This document shows positions 36,380 to 47,588 of a stretch of DNA of 64,000 bases, piece after piece (within the stretch, counting starts at the first letter, position 1; each line of letters opens with the position of its first letter). The stretch lies in contig JXTC01000004.1 of NCBI GenBank assembly GCA_002914845.1, positions 296,440 to 360,439 on the forward strand. Direction: 5' to 3'. A program made the position numbers and the translations under genes. This stretch comes from Trema orientale. Taxonomy: Eukaryota > Streptophyta > Magnoliopsida > Rosales > Cannabaceae. Under the pieces are notes generated by a model. That model was given only the letters and a program-made list of their open reading frames with translations, was not told the origin of the DNA and did no database searches.

Positions 36380-38973
36380 TTAATCAAAAATTTTACCAAA
36401 CTCTTTTTTCATTAAGCCCTTGACCTGAATAAAATAGAAAAGTTATGTTAATAATATGAGCATTCTTTGAGAGTAAATAAATCCCAACAATATGACAATT
36501 ACTAAAGAAAGAGTAACAAGAAAAATTTACCTGCTTGGCGGAAAGGCCGATCTTTTGCAAATCATCAATCTGAAACAAAATATTATTAATTTTAATCACC
36601 ATAAGATACTGTTTTATCTTTGACTGTGTGCATAGTTATTTTATTTGTATTGCAAAAACTTACACTTTGGAAGGGCTCAGGAGACTCTTCGCGAAGTTGA
36701 AGAATATATGATACTCTTTTCTTTGCAATACCCTATTTAATTTTTTAAAAAACAAACAAATAAATAATGACGGTTTTGGGTAAATCTCTATAATCAAATT
36801 AAAATTAATTCAATTAAGTTATGGAGATTATTAATTTAAAATAAAACTGATAAGAGCAAAAAAAAAAAAAAAGAAGAGATACATGGTTTTAGAAGAAAGC
36901 AAAAAAAAAAAAAAAAAAAATATAGTCTGTTATAACCTGAACTATGAGAAATATAATGCATGCATGAAAATATAATGCATGGTTAAGAATTCGAGTAAAG
37001 TACATATAACCCCTAAACCAGGTGGTTTTAACCCCTTTTAGTACACAGTTTTAGGATGAAACAAGCTGGGTGTCAGCAACTCACTTGTGTGATCAGCTCA
37101 GAAAATCAGATCCTAGGCATAAACTAGCAATCTCATGGTTTTAGAATGGTTGGATTGGTTAGTTTCCAACTTAAACCATGTGCAAAACCTCCTTTGGAAA
37201 GTAAATGACATAAGAAAAGTCTACTTCACATTACCTCTAAAAATCTATCTCGTCCCCCCGCTAATTCCTTGGTCACTAAGGCCAATCTTGCCAATAAATA
37301 GAAGCACCTCTCTTCACAAAATTTTAGAGCTCAACATACACATCTCAGCCTTCATTCTCTCTCTGGCTATCCATGTTTTCAGCCTCTACAGTTCCAAAAA
37401 AACCTGCAGAAACTTTTTATCTTCTTCCGCCAAATAGCCTCCAATCCTCACTATATTTCCATACCAACTCTTAGGATTATCATATTCCTCACCTAAAATC
37501 AAGTGTCTAATACCATTTATTCCTTAGAAAATCATCCTTTTCCATTACTGCAGGTAAGATCAGCTCTGTATCGCTATAAACAGTAGCTTATCAGATCAAT
37601 ATCTGCATGCTTCAGCCACTTCTCTCCGTCATTTTCGTTTCTTCGTTTCTCAGTCATCTGATAGGCTAAAAACACCCCCTTAAGACTCTCATATAGTATC
37701 ATGGATAAGGTTCCTAACTCTAGCATCATTTTCGCATCAGAAATAAGCTCTTTCTAGCATTGCATGCATGATCGGATCTGCCTAACATAAACAACAGCTG
37801 ATTTCAAGCCTCACCATCCACGCAATGCACTAAAAATAGTCCTCCAAACTAGGTCCACCACCTTATTAGTTCCACCTAAGTTCGTCTCTGATTTTTTATT
37901 GTTACATGCATAATCGTATCCCTAATTCCATATAGACAGCTGCATATTCTCAATTTCATAGCTAGACTATCACCAAACTCACACTTCTACACGCTCATAC
38001 ATGCATCCTAGACTAGTCTTCTTTAATTAAAGAAGACTATGAGGGTTGAGCTATCCAAAAACACAACTATTGTGTTTTTGCGGTAATTTTTGTACCATAA
38101 AAACGGTTTAATGATAATACAAGCCCTTTTTTTCTAATCCTCTTTCTGTGTGTATTTATTTACATTCCAGCACCTTTATTTCTAATTATCAATTCATTAA
38201 ATTTTTCTATTTATTTCATTTGCTTATTTACCAGCTTATATGTATATTTTCAATAACTTTCTTAACTACGTACTACCTACCTACATATACATACATCCTG
38301 CCCAAATTTTATAAGCAGTCTAATACCTTCAGAGATAAAAAATTATCACAAAACAGAGAGCGAAATTTATGACAAGGAGCCAAAGCAAACAAAAGGGAAA
38401 AAAATTGATCTCACCTTTAATTTTAACAGCGTCTCCCTGTTGATTGGTATTTAACAAACACAAGGAATAGAAAAGCACATTAGTAATAACATTATTGCAT
38501 AACATAGCTATGAGTATTACAAGTTGTTTATACTTACTCATCCCCTGTGTTGAGGGTCCTGAGATACGCCTGGACAAAAGAGTCTTGCTGCTCCTGCATA
38601 TGAAAACAACAACATTAAAGATGGACCCATGAAACCAGTAGATGAAACAAGCTAATATGAACGAAAAGTTAAAAAAATGGATCATACCTTTGCACTCGGC
38701 GGAACATGCGAGGAAGCATAATCACTCTGCCAATCCCCACGTGCATATCTCTCGAGTTTGTCCAATAGAGCTCTCACTCTAGCGTCTCGCGGTTGTAGTG
38801 GTAATTCAACATTTGCTGAAATAATCATGTCAAAGAGATGCAATTAACATGATTTCAAACCAATCAAACCAATATTCGATTGCAGCTATATATAAATCAC
38901 TATCATTATCACAATCAAACCAATAAATCTTACCATCAACATCTTTCGAGTCTTTCGATTGATCACGGTCCAT
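36380..38973 (-). CDS. Stand-alone helix-hairpin-helix protein, resembling the tail of Kid/KIF22-type (KIN-10) kinesins
   Basis: Seven coding exons on the minus strand (38934-38973, 38688-38815, 38538-38593, 38415-38436, 36664-36732, 36531-36569, 36380-36424) keep frame with GT-AG introns and give 132 residues. N-terminal part: MDRDQSKDSKDVD, then LPLQPRDARVRALLDKLERY and ARGDWQSDYASSHVPPSAK. Residues 77-126 form an HhH pair: LLKLKGIAKKRVSYILQLRE (first hairpin GIAKKR) and IDDLQKIGLSAKQVKGLMKK. In Kid-type kinesins such a domain ends the protein and binds DNA; there is no motor, so this would be a free DNA- or chromatin-binding module. Intron 4 is 1.68 kb. Homology is from memory; another HhH family is possible. 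The gene lies wholly between the arms of an inverted repeat. Confidence 0.75.
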
Positions 38974-40381
38974 CACTGCACTGCTGAATAACCAGATAAG
39001 TACCTATGACACGTATCCAGTATTTGTATTTAATATTTTCTTCATATGTATTTGTATTTAATATTTTCTTCATATTTTACTTCAAAATAGGTTATGAGCG
39101 ATGTTATAATAAGTCCAACTATTAAAGGTCCACAAACTCATAACAAAAGCTATGTAAATGTTTACAAACCCAAAATCTAGCTCATTTTGTGTCTACGTTT
39201 TGACTGCAATTCCATGAAAAGTCCCCAAGACAAGAGGAAAGAAATATATTTCTACCATCAAAACTAAACTTCCAACAGTCTTAAGTTCACTAACTAATTG
39301 ACTTGTTAGTCCATCATATTGTATGTGAGCAGTACTACACACAAACAAACATAAACAAACTACAAACTCAACAAAACACCAGGGGTAAGAAAAAAAGAGA
39401 GAGAGAAGAGAATACCAACAAGAGAGTAACAAGATAATAATTAAGAAGCACAAGTGATTAAGCAGAAGGATATAAATGAGATTTATGCAGAAGAAATATC
39501 GTTATGAAATAAATATTATTTGGGTTTGGTTTTGATAATGATAGTCACTTACCAAAGCTGTCAGAATTGGGCACCACAACAATCAAGACTGCTGCTCTTG
39601 TATTGATAAGAGAGTTAAAGAGTCCTGTTGTACTGCAGAGCCAGAAATGCTTACATATATACAGGCGTATACTGTGAAGTATGAGTGTAAGAGGAGTGTG
39701 AGAGAGGAGTTCTGGCCAAAAATGTCAAAATTTTGTGTGTTCCTAATAAAAACCACGCTAAATATCACATCTGTCATCACTCACCAGTCACCACCGCTTA
39801 TAATTTCACCAAGCAAAAGTTTTATCCAGTGTTTAATACTCATGTAATTATAATTATAAACCCCAACCCCATCATATAACCATCCCCACTTAAGCACAAG
39901 AGCAAAGCTCGGCTACAGTTATTGTGGTTTAAGGGGAAGAGAACAACAGAGCAAATAGTTTGTTCTTTTCCTATTCAACCACAAAAAAAGAGTAAATGGG
40001 TTTTCCATCTTATACAAAAAGAAGAATAAATAAACTGATCACGATGAAATTTCTCTCTATCCCTCTCTTTTCTCAGCAACCAAACAGGAATCGGTTAAAA
40101 GGAGTTCAAAACACAACCCAATACAACAATCCAACTATACATACAGAGCTCACAACGATACCCAAAATTCCTCGTCAGCAAACTCATTTTCACTTGGATA
40201 AGAGTAATAAGACACTCAAAAATTGTCTACGAGGGAGAACCCTAATCTATTTTCCAATTCAGATGCAAATGAAATTGTTTGAATATAAACCCTAGAAATT
40301 GTTTGAACGTTTTTTGGGTAAAAGAATAAAGCCGATGCAGATGCAAGAGAAGAGAAAAGGAGAAGGAAATTTCGAGGCTAC

Positions 40382-40560
40382 CTGCTATAGATCGAGTCGA
40401 ACTCGTCAATCGCCGGAGCGAATCTGATGAATGGAGCTTCAAGCTTCGTCGATGGCAGAGGAGGAATCTGAGGTGATGAGCCGAGGTTGAAGCTTCGTCG
40501 ATGTACCAGCCAGCATTTATTTTCTGAGTTGGGCTTGGAAGCAGTTTTGTGATACAAGCC
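40382..40560 (-). other. Probable non-coding first exon and promoter edge of the HhH gene
   Basis: On the minus strand the GC-richer segment ends with CTATAGCAG followed by GTAGCC (donor at 40381), and an acceptor (ATTCAG) lies just before the ATG exon at 38973, 7 or 10 bases upstream of the start codon depending on which CAG is used. No in-frame ATG joins it to the coding exon. The 5' boundary near 40560 is a guess; the intron would be about 1.4 kb. Confidence 0.45.
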
Positions 40561-40654
40561 CACCCAACAAGTACTTATTGGACTCCCGTGTTTTCAAAAG
40601 TTTTTGAGTTTAGATAAATACCAAACGGGCCCTCAATTTTCAGAGAATAAGCTA

Positions 40655-41344
40655 TACCGGTCAGCATTTGTTAAAATATATTAGCAGTCACCACAAAATC
40701 GATAGACAACATGGATTTTTCTCCAAGTCAGTAAAATCAAGTAAATTTTACTCAATAAATGTACCCTACAATCCAAGAACAAGAAAACATTCATTTTAGC
40801 TTCAGCTTGTCATATGGAAAGACATTATGCAAATACGTAAGAACATTAGCGTTAAGATTATAAAATGATTGTTACACGAATAAGAGAGTAACTCTATAAT
40901 AAGGAACCCATATTAACAGAGGTGAGCCAATCCGTAAGAAACAAAATATTGTTAGCAAAGGAGAAGAAAAAAACAACAAGAACATAAAGCTTTCTTATCC
41001 CTCTAGTAGAAGTTGAGAAACCAAAATTTTATTTCACAAATAAAATCATCTTTTGAAAAAAAAAAAAAAACCAGTAACAAAATCAGTATTGGATTTTGGT
41101 ACCAAAGAACAAAGTGAGAGAACAGAAAAGATTAAATATTTATGAAACGAAAAGGAAAAAAGAAACCATAGACCGAAAGAGGTACTCTAATCTGAAGGTT
41201 AAGCCACATTTGGCCCATTTAAGAACATAGCTAGCATAATCTTCTATGAGATTAACAAAAAAAAAATTAATTGAACAAATATGCTCAAATTAAAGTATGA
41301 GTCTTAAATGCAGACATGTCAGTAATCCCCACCTATACACCATC

Positions 41345-41413
<69 letters not shown>

Positions 41414-41888
41414 AACCTTCTATGAATTATTAATCTCAGCCTGTTTAAGTGTTTCTAATCGCGGACAATAGGACACTAATAAAGACCAAGGCCCCGTTCC
41501 TATAATGAACTTTGAAAATCACCAACTATTAGTGAGTAAAAAGATTAAAGACCAAAGCAAATTTATCATCCCCACGCAGAAATAATTCAGCAACCAAATC
41601 TGCATTTAAATTCTGTATCTCATGTCATTCACAATCAACAAACTAGAACCTGAGGTCCGATGTACATGAGCCAGCTATCTAACATGCCAAAGTAATCAGT
41701 TCATTGTTTAAACTCCTCTATCAACTAAACAAGAATAGTCGACATAACGACATTCTGAGGTATTAGTAGCACTATCAGCATCTATGATGCCCTTTATGCT
41801 AAGATTTTTCCACCATTAAAACAACCAGCAACAGGACAAGAAAAAGGTGATCACAGTAAACATATTGCACCAGCATCCATCCGATGAA
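40655..41888. repeat. Right arm of the long inverted repeat
   Basis: Reverse-complement match to 34924-36035. It carries an insertion of about 350 bases (about 41130-41485) including an A run of 63 (41348-41410), and a decayed copy of the coding-like exon from 41686. About 4.6 kb, including the whole HhH coding region, lie between the arms. Confidence 0.8.
41348..41410. repeat. Poly(A) tract, 63 bases
   Basis: Uninterrupted A run inside the right arm and absent from the left arm. It may be the tail of a retroposed sequence (SINE, LINE or processed transcript) or a slippage expansion. Exact length in such a run is unreliable in any assembly. Confidence 0.9.
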
Positions 41889-42725
41889 CACAGAAAATGA
41901 GTACTAAGTGAGCCAGTTGGTGGGAGCACAGAAAAGTTAAAATTCATTTTGCTATTTGTGAATTCCAATTAGTGCTGCTTATTGATTCATATGTTACATG
42001 TTCTCTTTATATAATCGATCTTCAACCATTCTCCTTTCTTTAGCAATAGTTGCTTTGAGGTCTATTTAGTTAGCAAATTATGCTATGCGTTCGTCTTATA
42101 TGGAACCTATTTAGTGTCTTAGGACTTTTTCAAGGGTTGATCTTTCATCTCTATCTGTCTTAGCTCCTTTTTTTATGCAAATTGGTGAAGATCTCAGTAC
42201 CCTGCAACTTTGATTCCTACAAAGCTGGAATTGAATAGTGATACAGAGAATTTTGGGTAATTATTTTTTGAATCATACATGGGCAAATCCATTATGGAAG
42301 TTAATGCTAATAATTTTAAGGATAAAAGCTGATCCGAAAATAATATCAGTGATTAAATGCTAATATCGGGCTCCACTGAATAGATAAGCCTATTTTGCAT
42401 CGAAATGCCACATGCAGTTAACTTTGTTAATCCTCAAAGAGAAATGGACTGAGCAAATAAAATAACTTTTTAGGAATGTCATAATACTCCCTTCCAAAAA
42501 AAAAGTGTCATAATACAAATGATGGATAGTCACACTAGATTAGTGACCATCAATGAGTTCTTAAAAAGACATATATTTATAATTACATAATATATTGACA
42601 TCATCACCAATATTATGACACTTCTTAAAAAAGTTATTTTTAAAAATAATCTAAAAAGTTATTTTGGTCCAAATTAATGTCCATTTTCCCATCTTCAAAA
42701 AGAGAGAAAAGGACGTGGATAGGAC
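41889..42725. other. Intergenic spacer with fragments of the dispersed MITE family
   Basis: AT-rich sequence with no gene. At about 42480-42700 there are inverted words such as AAGTGTCATAATAC / ATATTATGACACTTC and the family end TTTGGTCCAAATTAATGTCC, related to the MITE at 19450-19665. Boundaries are not clear. Confidence 0.4.
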
Positions 42726-42980
42726 TAGTTGGGGGTCCTTTTTTCTTTTTTAGGACTATATTGATATAGTTACTTTTTTAGGATAAAAACTGAGGACTAA
42801 GTAGAGAGGGAAAAAAAAAAAATGCCTTCTAAATTTGCCCATAGCCGAAAGTGAAAATAGTAAGTGGAAGCATTTAATGTTTGTTTCTCTCACTTTTCAA
42901 TCAGCTACCTTTTTTTCTCTTTTTCTTTTTTATCTTTTTTTCTCTTTTTCTTTTTTATTCTTGTTCTCTCTCTTTCTCTC

Positions 42981-43011
<31 letters not shown>

Positions 43012-43650
43012 CTTCTTCTTTTTGGTTTCTCTCTTTAAAGATTAGAGCATGTCTACTAAAGGAATATGAAAGTTCCAAATTTTAGACCCCATCAAGCTTC
43101 ATTTCATTCCATTCTCTCTCTCTTTCTCTTTTTCTTAATACTTATTTAACTATTTTGTAAAAAAAAAAAAAATTTCAGGTGGAAAAAGTGGGATTATATT
43201 AGGGAGTTTTTTAGATTTTGAAGGTAAGTAATGAAGCCGTTTAAGATGGATTAAAATGGTTGAAATCAGTGCACTTGCCTAAAATTTTTCCATACATATA
43301 CATATTCATGTTCTTGTTTATTAGGCTTCATCAGAGTCATTGTCTTGGCCTTTGCCTTTTTCTCGTCTTCTTCTTCTTGTTGGATTCTATTTATATCTCA
43401 AATTTATTACAGATTCCTTTCCAAGGTATAATGGAATAACTTTTATATTAAAGGTTGTGGTGTAGCATTTCGGGTTTGCTTGTTTTATAAGTATCAACTC
43501 ATGCACTAAAAACTAAGTAACTTGTTCTTAGGTCTTTTTCTTATATCAGAATAAAAACAGACAAAAAATTAAGAATAAAATAAACTGTCTTGAATGCAAA
43601 CCAAGTTAAAAGACTAAAATATTTTAGATTTATTTAGTCAACAACTTTTA
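42726..43650. repeat. Copy 1 of a tandem duplication of about 0.93 kb
   Basis: The segment from TAGTTGGGGGTCC to GTCAACAACTTTTA recurs at 43660-44598 with high identity, including a CTT microsatellite (42981-43021 here, shorter in copy 2). Copy 2 has an added TC run (about 44007-44038). Neither contains a recognisable gene. The first 150 bases also resemble 60460-60610. Confidence 0.8.
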
Positions 43651-43659
43651 ACCAAGTAC

Positions 43660-44003
43660 TAGTTGGGGTCCTTTTTTCTTTTTTAGGATTATATTGATAT
43701 AGTTACTTTTTTAGGATAAAAACTGAGGACTAAGTATAGAGGGAAAAAAAAAATGCCTTCTAAATTTGCCCTTAGCTGAAAGTGAAAATAGTAAGTGGAA
43801 GCATTTAATGTTTGTTTCTCTCACTTTTCAATCAGCTACCTTTTTTTCTCTTTTTCTTTTTTATTCTTGTTCTCTCTCTTTCTCTCACTTCTTCTTCTTC
43901 TTCTTCTTGTTCTTCTTGGTTTCTCTCTTTAAAGATTAGAGCATGCCTACTAAAGGAATATGAAAGTTCCAAATTTTAGACCCTATCAAGCTTCATTTCA
44001 TTC

Positions 44004-44040
<37 letters not shown>

Positions 44041-44598
44041 GGTTCGTGAGTTTCCTCTCTAGCTCTCTCTTTCTCTTTTTCTTAACACTTATTTAACTAT
44101 TTTGTTAAAAAAAAAAGAAAATTCAGGTGGAAAAATTGGGATTATATTAGAGAGTTTTTTAGATTTTGAAGGTAAGTAATGAAACTGCTTAAGATAGATT
44201 ACGATGGTTGAAATCAGTGCACTTGTCTAGTATTTTTCCATTACATATACATATTCATGTTCTTGTTTATTAGGCTTCATCAGAGTCATTGTCTTTGCCT
44301 TTGCCTTTTTCTCGTCTTCTGCTTCTTGTTGGATTTTATTTATATCTCAAATTTACTACAGATTCCTTTCCAAGGTATAATGGAATAACTTTTATATTAA
44401 AGGTTGTGGTGTAGTATTTTGGTTTTGCTTGTTTTGTAAGTATCAATTTATGCACTAAAAACTAAGTAACTTGTTCTTAGGTCTTTTTCTTATATCAGAA
44501 TAAAAACAGACAAAAAATTAAGAATAAAATAAACAGTCTTGAATACAAACCAAGTTAAAAGACTAAAATATTTTAAATTTATTTAGTCAACAACTTTT
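43660..44598. repeat. Copy 2 of the 0.93-kb tandem duplication
   Basis: Matches 42726-43650 throughout; shared landmarks are TTAGAGCATG-C/T-CTACTAAAGG, GGCTTCATCAGAGTCATTGT and CCTTTCCAAGGTATAATGGA. It ends directly beside the Hsp70-like pseudogene fragment. Confidence 0.8.
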
Positions 44599-44599
44599 T

Positions 44600-45513
44600 T
44601 ATAAAAGGTATATATCCAGGGAGAGAATTGCTTGTTCATTAGAAAATCAATCATCTCCTGCTCTTTCGCAAGGTCATCCACTACCTTATCGATCTCTTTT
44701 GGAGTCGGATACCTAACGCCATTGATAGTTTTAGATGCCGATTTGTTTGATGCTTTATCCTCAGCTTTGACATGTAGTAAGCCATTATGATCAATACGAA
44801 AGGTAATCTCAATTTGAGGCACACTTCTGCAAAGAGTCATCAAGGAATACATCTATCTATGATACGTACGTATATATATGCATATAAGCAAATTTTTATA
44901 ATTATACATATGTATATATATATATTTTTAAATATCAAGTGTATATTTAATTGGCCAAGAACAAGAAAGGGGAGTAACCTTGGAGCAGAAAGAATGCTGA
45001 ATAGATTAAATACCCTAGCTCGTGACAATCTTTCGTCATATATGCTTCGGCTCCATATATCTTTATAGATATATTGATTTGGTAGTCTTGGTTGGTTTCT
45101 TCTTTATAGATGACATGAAACTATTTCTCGGTAAGATTTTCATCATAATACCACTAACTGTTTTAGTCCTAAAACTAGTAGGAACTATTTCCATTAACCA
45201 TAACTCTTGTGCTGAAACAGCAAATCTTTAGTATGTACCAAAAAGAAAAACTCACAAGATAAGATAAATTTCTCTCTATTAGTGATTTTTTTCTTTTTAA
45301 AAATAAAGGAAATGGTAAAAAAAAAATGTACAAAAGATGCTATGCCGTTTGGAATGGTGAATTCCACCCAAAACCAAAGCAGCATAGGTAAGAACCTCAT
45401 CATGATTGACATGAGTAGCCTTGTTTGGTTCTTTCCCATCAAACAAGTCCTTTAAGAGCTTTGGCACCTTTGGAATTCTTGTACTTCCTCCAACAAGAAG
45501 AATAGGGTAAATA
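44600..45513 (-). pseudogene. Hsp70 pseudogene, two fragments
   Basis: Two minus-strand fragments match Hsp70. Fragment 1 (about 45353-45513) encodes [20 protein letters not shown] and then DGKEPNK...[13 protein letters not shown], the end of the ATPase domain. Fragment 2 (about 44630-44830) encodes VPQIEITFRIDHNGLLHVKA followed by EDKASNKS, from the substrate-binding domain. The roughly 70 residues normally between them (TPLSLGLET region) are missing, replaced by about 500 bases of unrelated AT-rich sequence, and nothing of the first 330 residues precedes fragment 1. It cannot make a chaperone. Divergence suggests an old fragment. Confidence 0.8.
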
Positions 45514-45629
45514 GCATCATTGGTCCTTAACCTATTACTATTTTGGCATATTGGTCCCTAACCTATTTTTTGTGTAACATTCTAGTACCTTACGTTTTCT
45601 TTTTTGGTATCATTACTCCTTTTAGCATA

Positions 45630-45985
45630 TTCTATCCAAGAGTTAATCTCGAGGTAAGATGGAGAGTAGGCAATGGGTGTCTTATTCAGGTGTATGATGA
45701 TCGATGGCTGCTTAGACCATCATTTTTTCAGGTCTGTTCACCTAAAAATCTTGCAGAAGATAGTATTGTAGCTGATTTAATGTTGGGGAATGGATTGTGG
45801 GATGAAAGTCTGATTAAGAGGAACTTCAATCCTTTGGATGCTAGCTTAATTTTGAGTATACCGATAGGCGTGGTTGATAGAGTGGACAGTTTGGTCTAAG
45901 CATTATGACACAAAATCAAATGGAGAATACTCTGTCAAAAGTGGCTTTGAGGTTGCTATAATATAGAAGAGCAGATTGAGTCGTG
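45630..45985 (+). mobile_element. LINE (non-LTR retrotransposon) reverse-transcriptase C-terminal fragment
   Basis: The frame at about 45650-45899 reads RWRVGNGCLIQVYDDRWLLR, then VADLMLGNGLWDESLIKRNF and ILSIPI, the region after the polymerase domain of plant LINEs that leads to the zf-RVT zinc-binding segment. After a stop at 45897-45899 a shifted frame continues with HYDTKSNGEYSVKSGFEVA, matching the next part (WHY...NG.YSVKSGY). The palm domain and endonuclease are absent. It lies directly beside the truncated end of the Hsp70 pseudogene. Confidence 0.75.
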
Positions 45986-46473
45986 CCTGTTCGTATCATA
46001 ATAATAGTGGGTCATACCTCGGTAAAATCCCAAAGAAGTCAAGTTCAAAGCCCAACAAGGTGTCCCCTTTGAAGCCCAAAATTGTGTCGCCATTGATGCC
46101 TGTCTTTGTGTTGACTTTACAAAAATACCACTTATAGGAATTATCTATCTAAAACTAACAAAATCTTTTTCCTCCGAAAAGTGAACTTGTTCAGACAAAA
46201 ACCACATAGGGGACTTTATTAAAGACAACTAGTGGTATTTAGAGTAGCAAAATGAAGAATGTGGCTCATATTCCTGTAATTATCGCACATATTCCGGTAA
46301 TTCTCTCTTTTTAAACTTGGGCCCTCTTCGTTTATGACTGAATTTTGGACATCTTTAAAATAGATTTCTGATTCCAAATATTGGAGCAAAAATGATCGAT
46401 ATATCAATGGCATGTCAATTGTTATCCAACTATTATAAAGATTGATATACTACATAATTTAGGTACGAGAAGG

Positions 46474-46527
<54 letters not shown>

Positions 46528-47588
46528 CTATAATGAATTACTATAATGAGGTGTAAAAGAAGAAAACCTCACTCCAATTTCTCTTTAAACTTTAGGGGCC
46601 GGAAATAGTGGGGGAAAGAGAAAAGATTAGTTGGGTACTTTGGTTTGATACTTTCAAAAAATTACCAAAGGTTCCATTAATAAAAAAAAAAAAAAAAAAA
46701 AAGAGAAGTGGGGTGAGATACTGTTGGTATATGATATTTGCCTTTTATCTAAGTATGTTAACTTATAAAGGAATTGTATTTGCTGACCTCTGTCCCCCAC
46801 CTAGGCAGGGCCGGTGGCTTTTTGCTTCCATAGATATTTTGGATTTGGAAGGTCAAAAGGGTTCATCTTTTACTTTCGTGCATATCTTTTCTTAAAGTAG
46901 AGAAAGTGACACCAATTAGTAGTAGAAGCTTTACTTTTCACCATCTCACAAAATTCTTTTGCTTCAATTTTTCATGGTGATGCTGGTCCAGTTTTCCATT
47001 TTCTCTTTAATATGCTTCATCTTATGCACTTAATTTACATACGTAACAATCCAAGGACTCGTGTAATATGATAGTTGATTATATAATATTATATACCTCT
47101 TGTCTCGTGTATCATATTAACGCTACTAACTCTCTTACTCATCTTACAATTAAGTTATTGAGAAGGTGACCAGGAATCAAGAATTAAGGACCTTGAGCCA
47201 CCAATCACGAGTGCTACGATTTTCGAAACCTTATCCCCTGAGAATAATGCTGTTGTAAAACAAAATGTTTGGGAAACACAAAGGCCTGGCCTATTGCAAC
47301 AACGTTATGGGAAGTTGGCAAACTATAGTGGTCCAAACTTAGCATATGGCTTTTAATTTGTAAGAACCTCAATTGCTTAAAAGACTCCACTCAATTTTTT
47401 TATTTTTTTATTTTTTCTAATCAGTAGAAAAAAAGGGTCCCAAACACAAAGCATAACTAGAAAAGACAACCATAGGAGTTTTTCCTTTACTCTACTTTCT
47501 ACTAAGCAACTGAGAATGAGATTCTGCATTTACACCAAAGATAAAGCATCTAAATTCTTATCCAAACCATAGACGAAAGTAGCTTTAT
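45986..47588. other. Intergenic; AT microsatellite
   Basis: No gene recognised. It includes an (AT)n run at 46476-46524 and an A run at about 46682-46701. An open frame at 46608-46895 crosses the A run and has no motif. The end is the 3' flank of the NAKR3-like gene. Confidence 0.45.

Noticed and set aside
37135-37437. 100-codon plus-strand open frame
   Set aside because: Lies within the long fourth intron of the HhH gene on the other strand, no motif.
34924-41888. Classical Pack-MULE
   Set aside because: The outer arm ends carry coding-like sequence and I saw no MULE-like termini or 9-base duplication, so this remains only one of several explanations.
46608-46895. 95-codon open frame
   Set aside because: Crosses a poly-A run giving a poly-lysine stretch; no family resemblance.
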